DNA of 64,000 nucleotides from Oscillospiraceae bacterium. GTDB taxonomy: Bacteria > Bacillota > Clostridia > Oscillospirales > Ruminococcaceae. Position numbers and translations under genes: made by a program. Position 1 is the stretch's first letter. Each line of letters opens with the position of its first letter. Where the stretch lies: assembly GCA_021202155.1 (NCBI GenBank), contig JAJQDP010000024.1:37848-101847 (forward strand), in the 5' to 3' direction. Positions 9,309-17,549 of this stretch are shown in pieces. Under the pieces are notes generated by a model, which did not search any database, had not been told where the DNA came from, and saw only the letters and a list, made by a program, of their open reading frames with translations.

Positions 9309-10065
9309 AGTCTTTTCTTTCCTTCAGTTTCAGTATATAATCCTCGCCGAGTTCAGTACAGCCAAGGCGGAGGTAAAAATCGCGCATTGACTCGTCGGAG
9401 GCAAGATAACACTCTATCCCCTCTTTTTTCAGCTCCTGCGAAACGAGCCTGATAAGTGTTGATGCATAGCCCTTTCCTCTGTCCTCCTCGGGAGTTGCTA
9501 TGTCGGCAAGATATGCTCTTCCGTAGCTCTGGCACTTGACTGTCAGCACCGCCGAACGGTAGCCATAGATTCTGACTATTCCGCGGTTCACCCGTCTTAC
9601 GGTGTCTGTGAGCCATAAGCCATAGTTCGCGTCCTGTCCCGCGAAGGCAGTTTCAAAAACAGATTCATACGGTAACTCGCGGAGAAGCTCTTTTTCCTCC
9701 AAAACTCCCTCTGATGCCGGCACTGAAAAGAAATATCTCTTTTCCTTGCGGTATTCGCTCAGCCCTCTCCTTGGAATCAGGACTTCCGGCATTTCGACAA
9801 TCATAGGGTACTTGAACCTGATAAATTCCTCGGTTTCCCGGATACAGCCGGACGAGCTGCGAGCATCGTCGAGTAAATCCACCGTCAGTAAGCTGTTCAT
9901 CGAGGCGAAGATTCCTATGCGCTTGTTGCCTTTCAGAAGTTCATAGAACTCGCAGAAATCGAATTCAGTTCCGTAGGCTAAGATATGCGAGAGGATTATT
10001 CTTGAATAGTGAGAGTCACGGAGGAGTAGCTTTGCGTTGTCAAAGCTGTCGATTCGTCTAATCAT
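9292..10065 (-). CDS. GNAT-family acetyltransferase
   Basis: A 257-aa protein whose C-terminal third is a GNAT acyltransferase fold. The acetyl-CoA-binding block is EEDRGKGYASTLI, followed by SQELKKEGIECYLASDESM and FYLRLGCTELG. The N-terminal 120 residues are not recognisable and may form a second degenerate GNAT-like domain. The substrate is unknown. The start codon overlaps the murD stop (TAATG) and the 3' end overlaps the next gene by 17 nt, so it is a fixed member of this operon. Confidence 0.85.
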   Translation of the reverse strand: MIRRIDSFDNAKLLLRDSHYSRIILSHILAYGTEFDFCEFYELLKGNKRIGIFASMNSLLTVDLLDDARSSSGCIRETEEFIRFKYPMIVEMPEVLIPRRGLSEYRKEKRYFFSVPASEGVLEEKELLRELPYESVFETAFAGQDANYGLWLTDTVRRVNRGIVRIYGYRSAVLTVKCQSYGRAYLADIATPEEDRGKGYASTLIRLVSQELKKEGIECYLASDESMRDFYLRLGCTELGEDYILKLKERKDYEELV

Positions 10066-11459
10066 TACTTGAGCCCGCTCACTATCGACTTGAAGTGCCT
10101 GCCGCGAACCTCAAAATTGGGGTACATGTCAAACGATGCACATGCAGGAGAAAGAGTTACAATGTCGCCGAGAGCAGCACTCTTTCTTGCAAGCTCGACC
10201 GCCTCCTCCATTCCGGAGGCGTGAAGAATCGTCAGCTCATCGGGGTTATAGAACGGCGTTTCGGTTACGGCTTTTTCAATCTTGGGCGCAGTCTGCCCCA
10301 TGAGAATCAGGGTCTTGACATACTTATTGACCGGCTCGGCAAGGGGTTCAAATGGTATCTTCTTGTCATAGCCGCCGGCTATCACTATTATCTTTGTTCC
10401 GAATGCCTTGAGACCTGCTATTACTCTTGTCGGGCTGGAGGCTATTGAGTCGTTATAGTACTTTACGCCGTCAAGCTCACGGACGAATTCGATTCGATGC
10501 TCAACTCCACCAAAATGACGTGCAACGCGGCAGATGGAGTCGACAGAAACATCTCCCCAGACTGCGCTTATTGCCGCCAGGTAATTTTCGATATTGTGCT
10601 CGCCGGGGAGCTTGATTCGCTCTGCAGGAATTATCTTTACAGTCTTCCTGCCATCGCAGTAGCAAAGGACTCTGTCGGAATTCAAGTAAGCTCCGACCTT
10701 GACAGGAGAAAGCCTTGAGAAGCCAACCAAGTTTCCTCTGACGTGAGAGCCAAGCTTGACTGTTTCGGCGTTGTCCTGGTTCAGGACAGCCTTTGAAAAG
10801 GCACTCTGGTGGTCAAGAATGTTGCACTTAGCCGCGATGTACTCGTCCATAGTTCCGTGGACATCGAGGTGGTTCGGAGATATATTTGTTATAACTGCGA
10901 CATCGGGAGACTGGCGCATCGAGATAAGCTGGAAGCTTGAGAGCTCGACTACCGCGAAATCAGTTTCCGATATGCTCTCGATTCTTGGGAGCAAAGCTTT
11001 TCCGATATTTCCCCCAAGCCAGACCTTGTAGCCCTCGGCTTTCAGGAATTCAGAAATTATTGTAGTAGTGGTTGTCTTGCCATCTGAGCCGGTAACCGCA
11101 TAGATCTTGCACGGGCAGAGTTCAAAGAAGGACTCCATCTCACTTGTGACGATGACTCCTGCCTGCCTCGCTTCCATAAGCTTCGGGTTATTATAGTACA
11201 TTCCGGGGGTTCTGTAGACAACGTCATAGTCGGTGAGGCTGTCAAGATAGCCTTCACCCAGGACGAATTTCACGCCTTTTTCGGAAAATTCATTATAGAG
11301 CTCCTGGTCATATTGGTCTATGGTCTTCTTGTCCAAAACAGTTACATCTATTCCTTTTGAGAGGAAAAGCCTTATAAGCTCGGTGTGGCTGACGCCGATT
11401 CCAATGAAGGCAACTCTCATATCTTTAAGAGAATCAAAAAATCTCTGTGTCTTGTTCAT
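10065..11459 (-). CDS. murD: UDP-N-acetylmuramoylalanine--D-glutamate ligase
   Basis: MurD (464 aa) adds D-glutamate to UDP-MurNAc-L-Ala. The ATP loop VTGSDGKTT is at residues 122-130, SNHLD-type sequence ISPNHLDVHGTMDEY lies in the central domain, and the C-terminal domain contains GGVEHRIEFV and NDSIASSPT. AAAGGCG lies upstream of the ATG. This is the first gene of the long leftward run, and a good promoter is found at 11531-11559. It is a well-separated orthologue, not the membrane-linked murF-type ligase at 43.3 kb. Confidence 0.96.
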   Translation of the reverse strand: MNKTQRFFDSLKDMRVAFIGIGVSHTELIRLFLSKGIDVTVLDKKTIDQYDQELYNEFSEKGVKFVLGEGYLDSLTDYDVVYRTPGMYYNNPKLMEARQAGVIVTSEMESFFELCPCKIYAVTGSDGKTTTTTIISEFLKAEGYKVWLGGNIGKALLPRIESISETDFAVVELSSFQLISMRQSPDVAVITNISPNHLDVHGTMDEYIAAKCNILDHQSAFSKAVLNQDNAETVKLGSHVRGNLVGFSRLSPVKVGAYLNSDRVLCYCDGRKTVKIIPAERIKLPGEHNIENYLAAISAVWGDVSVDSICRVARHFGGVEHRIEFVRELDGVKYYNDSIASSPTRVIAGLKAFGTKIIVIAGGYDKKIPFEPLAEPVNKYVKTLILMGQTAPKIEKAVTETPFYNPDELTILHASGMEEAVELARKSAALGDIVTLSPACASFDMYPNFEVRGRHFKSIVSGLK

Positions 11460-11530
11460 ATATTCACGCCTTTCAGATTCGTTTGCAGTGGCTGAGCATA
11501 ATTACTCATTCTACATTCTCAGCCTATGAT

Positions 11531-11559
11531 ATTATATAACATTTCGGGGCGCAATTCAA
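11531..11559 (-). promoter_or_regulatory. Promoter of the murD-to-dnaE operon
   Basis: On the minus strand, TTGAAT (11559-11554) and a perfect TATAAT (11536-11531) are separated by 17 bp. It points into murD, whose start is about 70 nt downstream. No other convincing promoter was seen before dnaE, which fits one long transcript. Confidence 0.75.
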
Positions 11560-11677
11560 TGCTTATTTTTGCGAGAGTGAGAAGATTTTTTTGAAGTCGG
11601 GGTCTGATAGCGTGGCATTGTCGAAAAAAGGATAAAAAAATCCTATCAAAATAGCAGGAATATTTATAATTTTATTA

Positions 11678-11706
11678 TTGTAAACGGGCTGAATTTGCTA
11701 TATAAT
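11678..11706 (+). promoter_or_regulatory. Promoter of potABCD
   Basis: TTGTAA (11678-11683) and a perfect TATAAT (11701-11706) are separated by 17 bp. It faces potA, with a leader of about 60 nt. Confidence 0.75.
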
Positions 11707-11773
11707 GAATAGTGGCATTATGGGGTATCATGCTGCCGAAAAATTGTTTAAAACAAGGAGACAAAGATTGTAA

Positions 11774-12817
11774 TTGAAAAATACTATCATCAGCATACGA
11801 AATGCTGTTGTCGAGTATGACGGGATTCAGGTGCTCAAGAGCATCAACCTCGACATAGTGGACAAGCAATTCGTAACACTCTTGGGTCCGTCCGGCTGTG
11901 GAAAGACTACAACGCTTCGGATCATCGGTGGCTTTGCCGAAATGGCAAGCGGTGAGCTATTTTTTAACGGCGTGAAGATTAACAACCTCCCTCCCCACAA
12001 GCGTGAGGTCAATACTGTCTTCCAGAAGTACGCGCTTTTCCCCCATTTGAATATCTACGACAACATCGCTTTCGGTCTCAGGATTCAGAAACTTCCTGAG
12101 AAGGAAATTGCGACCCGTGTCGGAGAGATGCTTGAGCTTGTGAATATGCAAGGCTTTGAGAAACGCTCGGTCAATTCCCTTTCCGGCGGACAACAGCAAA
12201 GAATTGCCATAGCCAGGGCTCTTGTCAATCGTCCGAAGGTTCTACTTCTTGATGAACCCCTCGGCGCGCTCGATCTGAAGCTCCGAAAGGAAATGCAGAT
12301 TGAGCTTAAGAGAATGCAACGAGACCTTGAGATTACGTTTATCTATGTCACGCATGACCAGGAGGAAGCTCTTACAATGTCTGACACGGTAGTCGTAATG
12401 AGAGACGGTTGCATTCAGCAGATTGGCACACCGCAGGACATCTATAACGAGCCTGCAAATGCCTTTGTTGCCGACTTTATCGGCGAATCAAACATCATTG
12501 ACGGAATAATGAGACGGGACTTTCTGGTCGAGTTCGCCGGCAAGGAATTCTCCTGCGTTGATCAGGGATTCGGTGCTGACGAAATAGTTGACGTTGTCAT
12601 CAGACCGGAAGACATCAAGGTTGTTCCGCAATACCAGGGAGCTATCGTCGGAGTAGTTGAAAGCTGCATCTTCAAGGGCGTTCACTACGAGATAGGCGTC
12701 GATGCTCTCGGCTACAAATGGAAAATACACTCCACTCAGAGCGAGGAGGCAGGAGCGATTATCGGCATGAATGTAACTCCGATGGACATACATATCATGC
12801 ACAAGTCGGAGGCGTAA
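11774..12817 (+). CDS. potA: Spermidine/putrescine ABC transporter ATPase
   Basis: The ATPase (347 aa) of the PotABCD polyamine importer. It shows Walker [10 protein letters not shown], the signature [14 protein letters not shown], Walker [12 protein letters not shown], an H-loop in [10 protein letters not shown], and a C-terminal TOBE-type regulatory domain from about residue 240. The start is a TTG directly after an in-frame TAA, so it cannot lie further upstream. The AAGGAG site is 13 nt away, rather long, so initiation may be modest. It is followed by potB after 7 nt. Confidence 0.94.
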   Translation: MKNTIISIRNAVVEYDGIQVLKSINLDIVDKQFVTLLGPSGCGKTTTLRIIGGFAEMASGELFFNGVKINNLPPHKREVNTVFQKYALFPHLNIYDNIAFGLRIQKLPEKEIATRVGEMLELVNMQGFEKRSVNSLSGGQQQRIAIARALVNRPKVLLLDEPLGALDLKLRKEMQIELKRMQRDLEITFIYVTHDQEEALTMSDTVVVMRDGCIQQIGTPQDIYNEPANAFVADFIGESNIIDGIMRRDFLVEFAGKEFSCVDQGFGADEIVDVVIRPEDIKVVPQYQGAIVGVVESCIFKGVHYEIGVDALGYKWKIHSTQSEEAGAIIGMNVTPMDIHIMHKSEA

Positions 12818-12824
12818 CCTTAAG

Positions 12825-13634
12825 ATGAAGGTATCAAAGGTTTTCGCTGTGCCATACGCTGTATGGGTTCTCGTCTTTACGATAATTCCTTTAGGACTTG
12901 TAATCGGATTCGCTCTTACCGATTCTGACGGAAGCTTTACGCTTCAAAATCTGTTCGATATGTCAGACTACATGGCGGTACTCTTCCGCTCAATCCTGTT
13001 TGCCATAATCGCAACAGTCATCTGCCTTGTACTGGCTTTTCCCGCGGCATACATCATCTCACGGGCAAAGTCATTCAATCAGTCCTCGCTTATAGTTCTT
13101 ATAATGGTCCCTATGTGGACAAACTTCATCCTAAGAACCTACGCATGGATGACGCTTCTTGAGTCGAACGGTCTTATAAACAAGTTTTTGGGGCTGTTCG
13201 GAATCGGTCCGTTGAACCTCATCAATAACGGCGGTGCTGTCATATTAGGTATGGTATATAATTACCTTCCGTTTATGATTCTTCCGCTCTATTCGGTGAT
13301 GGTCAAGATTGATTCAAGCGTTATCGAAGCGGCAAGGGACTTGGGAGCTAACAACTTCAACCTCGTAAGAAGGGTCATTCTTCCGCTTTCGATGCCCGGA
13401 ATCAACTCCGGCATTATCGCCGTTTTCATTCCGAGTGTTTCGACATTCGTCATCTCAAGAATGCTCGGCGGCGGAACAAGCGACCTTATCGGCGACATAA
13501 TCGAATCTCAGTTTTTGGGGACATCATATAACCCACACCTTGGTTCGGCTATGGCACTGGTTCTTATGATAGTTGTAATATTCCTGATGAGCCTGTTCAA
13601 CCAGTTCGGCTCGGAAGAGGAGGCTGTGATATGA
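12825..13634 (+). CDS. potB: Spermidine/putrescine ABC transporter permease PotB
   Basis: An integral membrane permease (269 aa) with about six transmembrane helices. The cytoplasmic EAA loop, EAARDLGANNFNLVRRVILP, contacts the PotA ATPase. The N-terminal helix and the SRAKSF region match the PotB/HisM-type fold. It overlaps potC by 4 nt (ATGA) and lies directly after potA. It forms the pore heterodimer with PotC (family knowledge). Confidence 0.94.
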   Translation: MKVSKVFAVPYAVWVLVFTIIPLGLVIGFALTDSDGSFTLQNLFDMSDYMAVLFRSILFAIIATVICLVLAFPAAYIISRAKSFNQSSLIVLIMVPMWTNFILRTYAWMTLLESNGLINKFLGLFGIGPLNLINNGGAVILGMVYNYLPFMILPLYSVMVKIDSSVIEAARDLGANNFNLVRRVILPLSMPGINSGIIAVFIPSVSTFVISRMLGGGTSDLIGDIIESQFLGTSYNPHLGSAMALVLMIVVIFLMSLFNQFGSEEEAVI

Positions 13635-14461
13635 GAAAACTGCCTTCCAGACTATACATGTACGCTCTGTACCTGTTTTTGTACCTTCCGATTTTAGTTC
13701 TGATTGTGTTCTCGTTCAACGTCAGCAAGTCCCGCTCCAACTGGACAGGCTTTACCCTTGACTGGTACGTAAAGCTGTTCCATAATGAGTCTATAATGAC
13801 ATCGCTCAGAAACACGGTTATAGTAGCTCTTGCGGCGTCAATATTCGCAACAATATTGGGCACTACCGCAGCTCTTGGCATAAACAGCATGAAAAAACGC
13901 TCAAAAACTGTTTTCATGAACCTGACATATATACCCGTTGTCAGCCCTGAAATCATCATGGGTGTTTCACTTATGCTTCTCTTCCAGATTTTCAGAACAT
14001 CCTTTGGCTTCCAGTTCGGATTTGCTTCGCTGATACTTGCGCATATCTCGTTTGATGTGCCATATGTAATCTACAGTGTCCTTCCGAAGCTGAGAGGGAT
14101 GAACCCGAGTCTTGTTGAAGCCGCTCAGGACCTTGGTTGCAATCAACGGCAGGCGTTCTTCAAGGTTGTAATCCCAGAGATTATGCCCGGCATTTTCACC
14201 GGATTCCTGATGAGCGTGACCTACTCGATTGACGATTTCGTTGTAAGCTACTTCACATCAGGTACGAACGTGCAGACCCTTTCCATCACAATCGAATCGA
14301 TGACGAGGCTTAAGGTTTCACCGGAGATCAATGCTCTCTCGGCGATTATATTCTTAGTCATCTGCGTGATTCTCATAACCAAAAACATTTTCGACAACCG
14401 CAGGCTGAGGCGTGAGCAGGAGCAGTTCCGCGCCGCCCAGAGAAAGGAGAGCATGGTATGA
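13631..14461 (+). CDS. potC: Spermidine/putrescine ABC transporter permease PotC
   Basis: The second permease (276 aa), with an EAA loop EAAQDLGCNQRQAFFKVVIP and the PotC-typical segment SYSIDDFVVSYFTSG. About six membrane segments are visible, ending in a basic cytoplasmic tail (RRLRREQEQ). Its start overlaps the potB stop and its stop overlaps the potD start (ATGA each), so the three are translationally coupled. Confidence 0.94.
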   Translation: MRKLPSRLYMYALYLFLYLPILVLIVFSFNVSKSRSNWTGFTLDWYVKLFHNESIMTSLRNTVIVALAASIFATILGTTAALGINSMKKRSKTVFMNLTYIPVVSPEIIMGVSLMLLFQIFRTSFGFQFGFASLILAHISFDVPYVIYSVLPKLRGMNPSLVEAAQDLGCNQRQAFFKVVIPEIMPGIFTGFLMSVTYSIDDFVVSYFTSGTNVQTLSITIESMTRLKVSPEINALSAIIFLVICVILITKNIFDNRRLRREQEQFRAAQRKESMV

Positions 14462-15693
14462 GAAAACTGTTTGCTTTCCTTACAGCGTTTTTGGTTCTTG
14501 TGCTTTCCCTTTGCGGATGCTCTTCCGGCAATGCATATGGTGCGTACTCAGAGCTTGATGAGGAGCTTCTTTCAGACTACGACTACACCCGCTTCATGGG
14601 GCAGGACATTATACTCAACGTGGCTAACTGGGGCGAGTATATGTGTCTGAATGAAGCGGACATGTTAGATGTCAACGAGGCTTTTGAAGCTCTCACCGGA
14701 ATAGAGGTCAACTACACCACATTTGCAAGCAACGAAACGCTCTACTCGAAGATTCAGTCGGGAAGCGCGGAGTATGACATCATCATCCCGAGCGACTACA
14801 TGATTTCAAAGATGATTGACGAGGGTCTTGTGCAGAAGCTTGACCTTGACAATATCCCGAATCTTGCGAACATCATGGAGACGTTTCTCTATCCCGAATA
14901 TGACCCGACGAACGAGTACTCTGTCCCCTATCTCTGGGGAATGGTCGTCATAATCTACAACACCACTATGGTTGATGAGGAGATAACATCCTGGTCGTCA
15001 CTCTGGGATGAAGAGTATGCGGGAAATATCCTGATGTTCAATAACCCTCGTGATGCATTCGGAATAGCTCTTACGTACCTGGGATATTCACAGAACACCG
15101 AGGACGAGTTTGAGCTCCAGGAGGCGGCACTTCTTCTTAAAGAGCAAAAGTCGATAGTCCAGGCATATGTAATGGACGAGATTTTTGACAAGATGGAGGG
15201 CGGTTCCGCCGCCATCGCTCCCTACTATTCGGGCGACGCAGTAACCATGATGGCTGAGAACGAAGACCTGACCTACTGCATCCCTGTTGAGGGAACCAAC
15301 CAGTTTGTCGACGCTATCTGCATTCCCACTGCAGCTCAGAACAAGGAAGCGGCTGAAATGTATATAAACTTCCTCTGCGAAGCTGAAGTCGCTCTTGCCA
15401 ACTGCGAGTACACCGGCTATTCAACCCCGAATCAGGCGGCGTATGAGCTCTTGGACGACGAGGTCAAGAATAATCCCCTGCAGTATCCGTCTGATGAATA
15501 TCTCACGGAGCACACCGAGGTATTTGTAAACCTCTCCGACGAAGCGAACGAGCTTATGCAGACGCTCTGGAATCAGCTCAAGATTGACGGAACCAATCCC
15601 TGGCTCGTTCCCATTTTCCTTATTGCCATGCTGGCGGCGACTGTATTTGTCAATGTCCGACGGGCAAGAAAAAAGCACTCCGACCATCTGTAG
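14458..15693 (+). CDS. potD: Polyamine-binding lipoprotein PotD with C-terminal membrane helix
   Basis: The extracellular substrate-binding component (411 aa). It begins with a lipoprotein signal whose lipobox is LCGC (residues 18-21). The binding domain contains NVANWGEYM, YDIIIPSDYMISKM and YLWGMVVIIYN, typical of PotD/PotF. Unusually, the last 30 residues form a hydrophobic helix (VPIFLIAMLAATVFV) followed by RRARKK, a classical stop-transfer anchor, so the protein may be tethered at both ends. AAAGGAG precedes the ATG. Confidence 0.92.
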   Translation: MRKLFAFLTAFLVLVLSLCGCSSGNAYGAYSELDEELLSDYDYTRFMGQDIILNVANWGEYMCLNEADMLDVNEAFEALTGIEVNYTTFASNETLYSKIQSGSAEYDIIIPSDYMISKMIDEGLVQKLDLDNIPNLANIMETFLYPEYDPTNEYSVPYLWGMVVIIYNTTMVDEEITSWSSLWDEEYAGNILMFNNPRDAFGIALTYLGYSQNTEDEFELQEAALLLKEQKSIVQAYVMDEIFDKMEGGSAAIAPYYSGDAVTMMAENEDLTYCIPVEGTNQFVDAICIPTAAQNKEAAEMYINFLCEAEVALANCEYTGYSTPNQAAYELLDDEVKNNPLQYPSDEYLTEHTEVFVNLSDEANELMQTLWNQLKIDGTNPWLVPIFLIAMLAATVFVNVRRARKKHSDHL

Positions 15694-15707
15694 ATCAAAT
15701 CTGCAGA
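15687..15707 (+). other. Short hairpin between potD and prs
   Basis: TCTGTAGAT (15687-15695) and ATCTGCAGA (15699-15707) can pair over 9 bp with one G-T pair and a 3-nt loop. It begins just before the potD stop and has no T-run, so it is more likely an mRNA-stabilising or processing structure than a terminator. Confidence 0.35.
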
Positions 15708-15779
15708 TAGTATCTGTAGGTTTAGAATAAAGCATTCCCACACACTATTATTCAAAATACAATATGGAGGCATGATTCA

Positions 15780-16931
15780 ATGACAATGTTAAAAAAGACC
15801 TCGCAAATCTTCAACCCTGAAGCGAGCGTTGCTCCACTCGGCATCATCGCGATGGACAACGCAAAAGAGCTTGGCGAAAAGATTAACGACTATCTCGTAA
15901 CATGGGCAAGGCAATCGGGACAGGATGTTGACACATTCCTTATTCCCGCAAGCTGTCCCAGATTCCAGTCTGGTGATGCAAAGGGCTTCATCTATGAGAC
16001 GGTCAGAGGCTACGACCTTTTCTTCGTTTGCGATGTCGGCAACTACTCCTGCACATATCCATACTTTGGGTATGAAAATCGCAAATCCCCCGATGACCAC
16101 TTCCAGGACTTAAAACGATTGATTCAGGCGGCGGGAGGAAAGGCTCACAGAGTCAATGTAATCATGCCGCTCCTCTACGGTGGCAGACAACACAGGCGCA
16201 ACGGCAGAGAGTCCCTTGACGGAGCTGTAATGCTCCAGGAACTCCAAAATATCGGAGTTGAGAATGTTCTCACCTTCGACGCTCATGACCCAAGAGTCAT
16301 GAACGCAGTTCCACTTATGGGCTTTGACAACATTGTACCGTCATATCAGGCTCTTAAGGCACTCTTCAAAGCATTCCCTGACCTCATCATTGACAAGGAG
16401 CATTTCATGATTGTATCACCCGACGAGGGCGGAATGAATCGGAATATGCACTATTCGTCAGAGCTTCAGGTTACACTTGGAATGTTCTACAAACGCAGAG
16501 ACGTCAGCCAGGTTGTCGACGGCGTCAACAGGATTGAGGCACATGAGTACCTTGGAAACGACGTCACTGGAATGGACATCTTCATTGCGGACGACATCAT
16601 TTCCTCCGGAAAGTCGATGATTGAGGTTGCTTATGATCTGAAGAAGAGAAATGCCAAGAGAATCTTCACCTATGCGACCTACTGCATCTTCACAAAGGGC
16701 TACGACGAGATGGACAAGGCTTACGAAGAAGGTGTTATCGACGGCGTCTTTGGAACGAATCTCACATATGCTCCAAAAGAGCTTCTTGAGAGGGAATGGT
16801 ATCACGTTGTCGATTGCTCGAAGTATGTCTCCTACTTCATCACTGCCCTTAATCACGACAAGTCGGTCAGTGCTATCATCGACCCGCACGAAAAGATCCA
16901 GAATCTCCTCAAGGAGCATAGAGGAAAGTAA
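15780..16931 (+). CDS. prs: Ribose-phosphate pyrophosphokinase, long divergent form
   Basis: This enzyme makes PRPP from ribose-5-phosphate and ATP for nucleotide, His and Trp synthesis. The protein (383 aa) is longer than classical Prs (about 315 aa). Recognisable parts are the flexible-loop equivalent YGGRQHRRNGRESL, TFDAHDPRVMNAVP, and the PRPP loop DIFIADDIISSGKSM, where classical enzymes have DDMIDTGGT. Clostridia commonly have this divergent type. ATGGAGG lies about 10 nt upstream; an ATG at 15773 is closed by an early stop, so 15780 (or 15786) is the start. Confidence 0.88.
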   Translation: MTMLKKTSQIFNPEASVAPLGIIAMDNAKELGEKINDYLVTWARQSGQDVDTFLIPASCPRFQSGDAKGFIYETVRGYDLFFVCDVGNYSCTYPYFGYENRKSPDDHFQDLKRLIQAAGGKAHRVNVIMPLLYGGRQHRRNGRESLDGAVMLQELQNIGVENVLTFDAHDPRVMNAVPLMGFDNIVPSYQALKALFKAFPDLIIDKEHFMIVSPDEGGMNRNMHYSSELQVTLGMFYKRRDVSQVVDGVNRIEAHEYLGNDVTGMDIFIADDIISSGKSMIEVAYDLKKRNAKRIFTYATYCIFTKGYDEMDKAYEEGVIDGVFGTNLTYAPKELLEREWYHVVDCSKYVSYFITALNHDKSVSAIIDPHEKIQNLLKEHRGK

Positions 16932-16976
16932 TCCGGCATAGAGTATCTTGAATATTTTTGAGAAAGGATGATTTTG

Positions 16977-17480
16977 ATGCTCAAGGAATTTGATATTGGT
17001 GGACTCACCTTCAATCCGTTTGAGAGAATCGGCAATGACTGGTGTCTTATCTCGGCTGGAGATGAAAGCGGCTTTAATACGATGACAGCCTCATGGGGCG
17101 GAGTCGGAATACTCTGGGGCAGAGAGGTAGCGACCTGCTATATAAGACCTCAGAGATACACAAAGAAGTTTGTAGACGGAAGCGAGTACTTCACTCTCAC
17201 CTTCTTCCCGGACGGCTACAAGAAGGCTCTCGGGCTCTGCGGAAGAGTTTCTGGGCGAGATCACGACAAGCCGAAGGAAGCGGGTCTCACTCCCCTGTTC
17301 ACAGATAATACTGTCACTTTCGAGGAGGCAAATCTCGTACTTGTCTGCAGAAAGCTCTATGCTCAGAATCTGACTGAGGATTCATTCGTCGACAAGACTG
17401 TGTATGAGCGAAACTACCCCGAGAACGACCTTCACACGATGTATATTGGCGAGATAGTCAAGGCTTACAAGGCTGACTGA
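16977..17480 (+). CDS. Flavin reductase-like FMN-binding protein
   Basis: A protein of about 167 aa with the FMN-binding split-barrel fold of flavin reductases. The segments NTMTASWGGVGILWG and CYIRPQRYTKKFVDGSEYFTL match the family, in which residues of this type bind FMN. The electron donor and acceptor are unknown. I start at the ATG at 16977 because AAAGGA lies 8 nt upstream; the ATG at 16968 overlaps that site. It follows prs by 45 nt and is probably co-transcribed. Confidence 0.85.
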   Translation: MLKEFDIGGLTFNPFERIGNDWCLISAGDESGFNTMTASWGGVGILWGREVATCYIRPQRYTKKFVDGSEYFTLTFFPDGYKKALGLCGRVSGRDHDKPKEAGLTPLFTDNTVTFEEANLVLVCRKLYAQNLTEDSFVDKTVYERNYPENDLHTMYIGEIVKAYKAD

Positions 17481-17498
17481 AACCCATTCTAAAACTTG

Positions 17499-17543
17499 GC
17501 TCCCTTTCATAAACTCATCTTAGGACGAGTTTCGGAAGGGAGC
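17499..17543 (+). promoter_or_regulatory. Hairpin that covers the ribosome site of the P-type ATPase gene
   Basis: GCTCCCTT (17499-17506) pairs with AAGGGAGC (17536-17543), and AAACTC (17511-17516) pairs with GAGTTT (17527-17532), separated by a small internal loop. The 3' arm contains the GAAGGGAG ribosome site of the next gene (ATG at 17550). A T-run is missing, so this looks more like a translational switch than a terminator. Confidence 0.55.
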
Positions 17544-17549
17544 TTTATC

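Larger units (their letters stand above)
11460..11773. other. Divergent intergenic region murD / potA
   Basis: This 314-bp AT-rich spacer holds two outward-facing sigma-A-like promoters (11531-11559 leftward, 11678-11706 rightward) and the potA ribosome site AAGGAG (11755-11760). A short inverted repeat, GGAT/ATCC around a run of A, lies near 11627-11645. I see no gene, riboswitch or known RNA in it. Confidence 0.6.
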
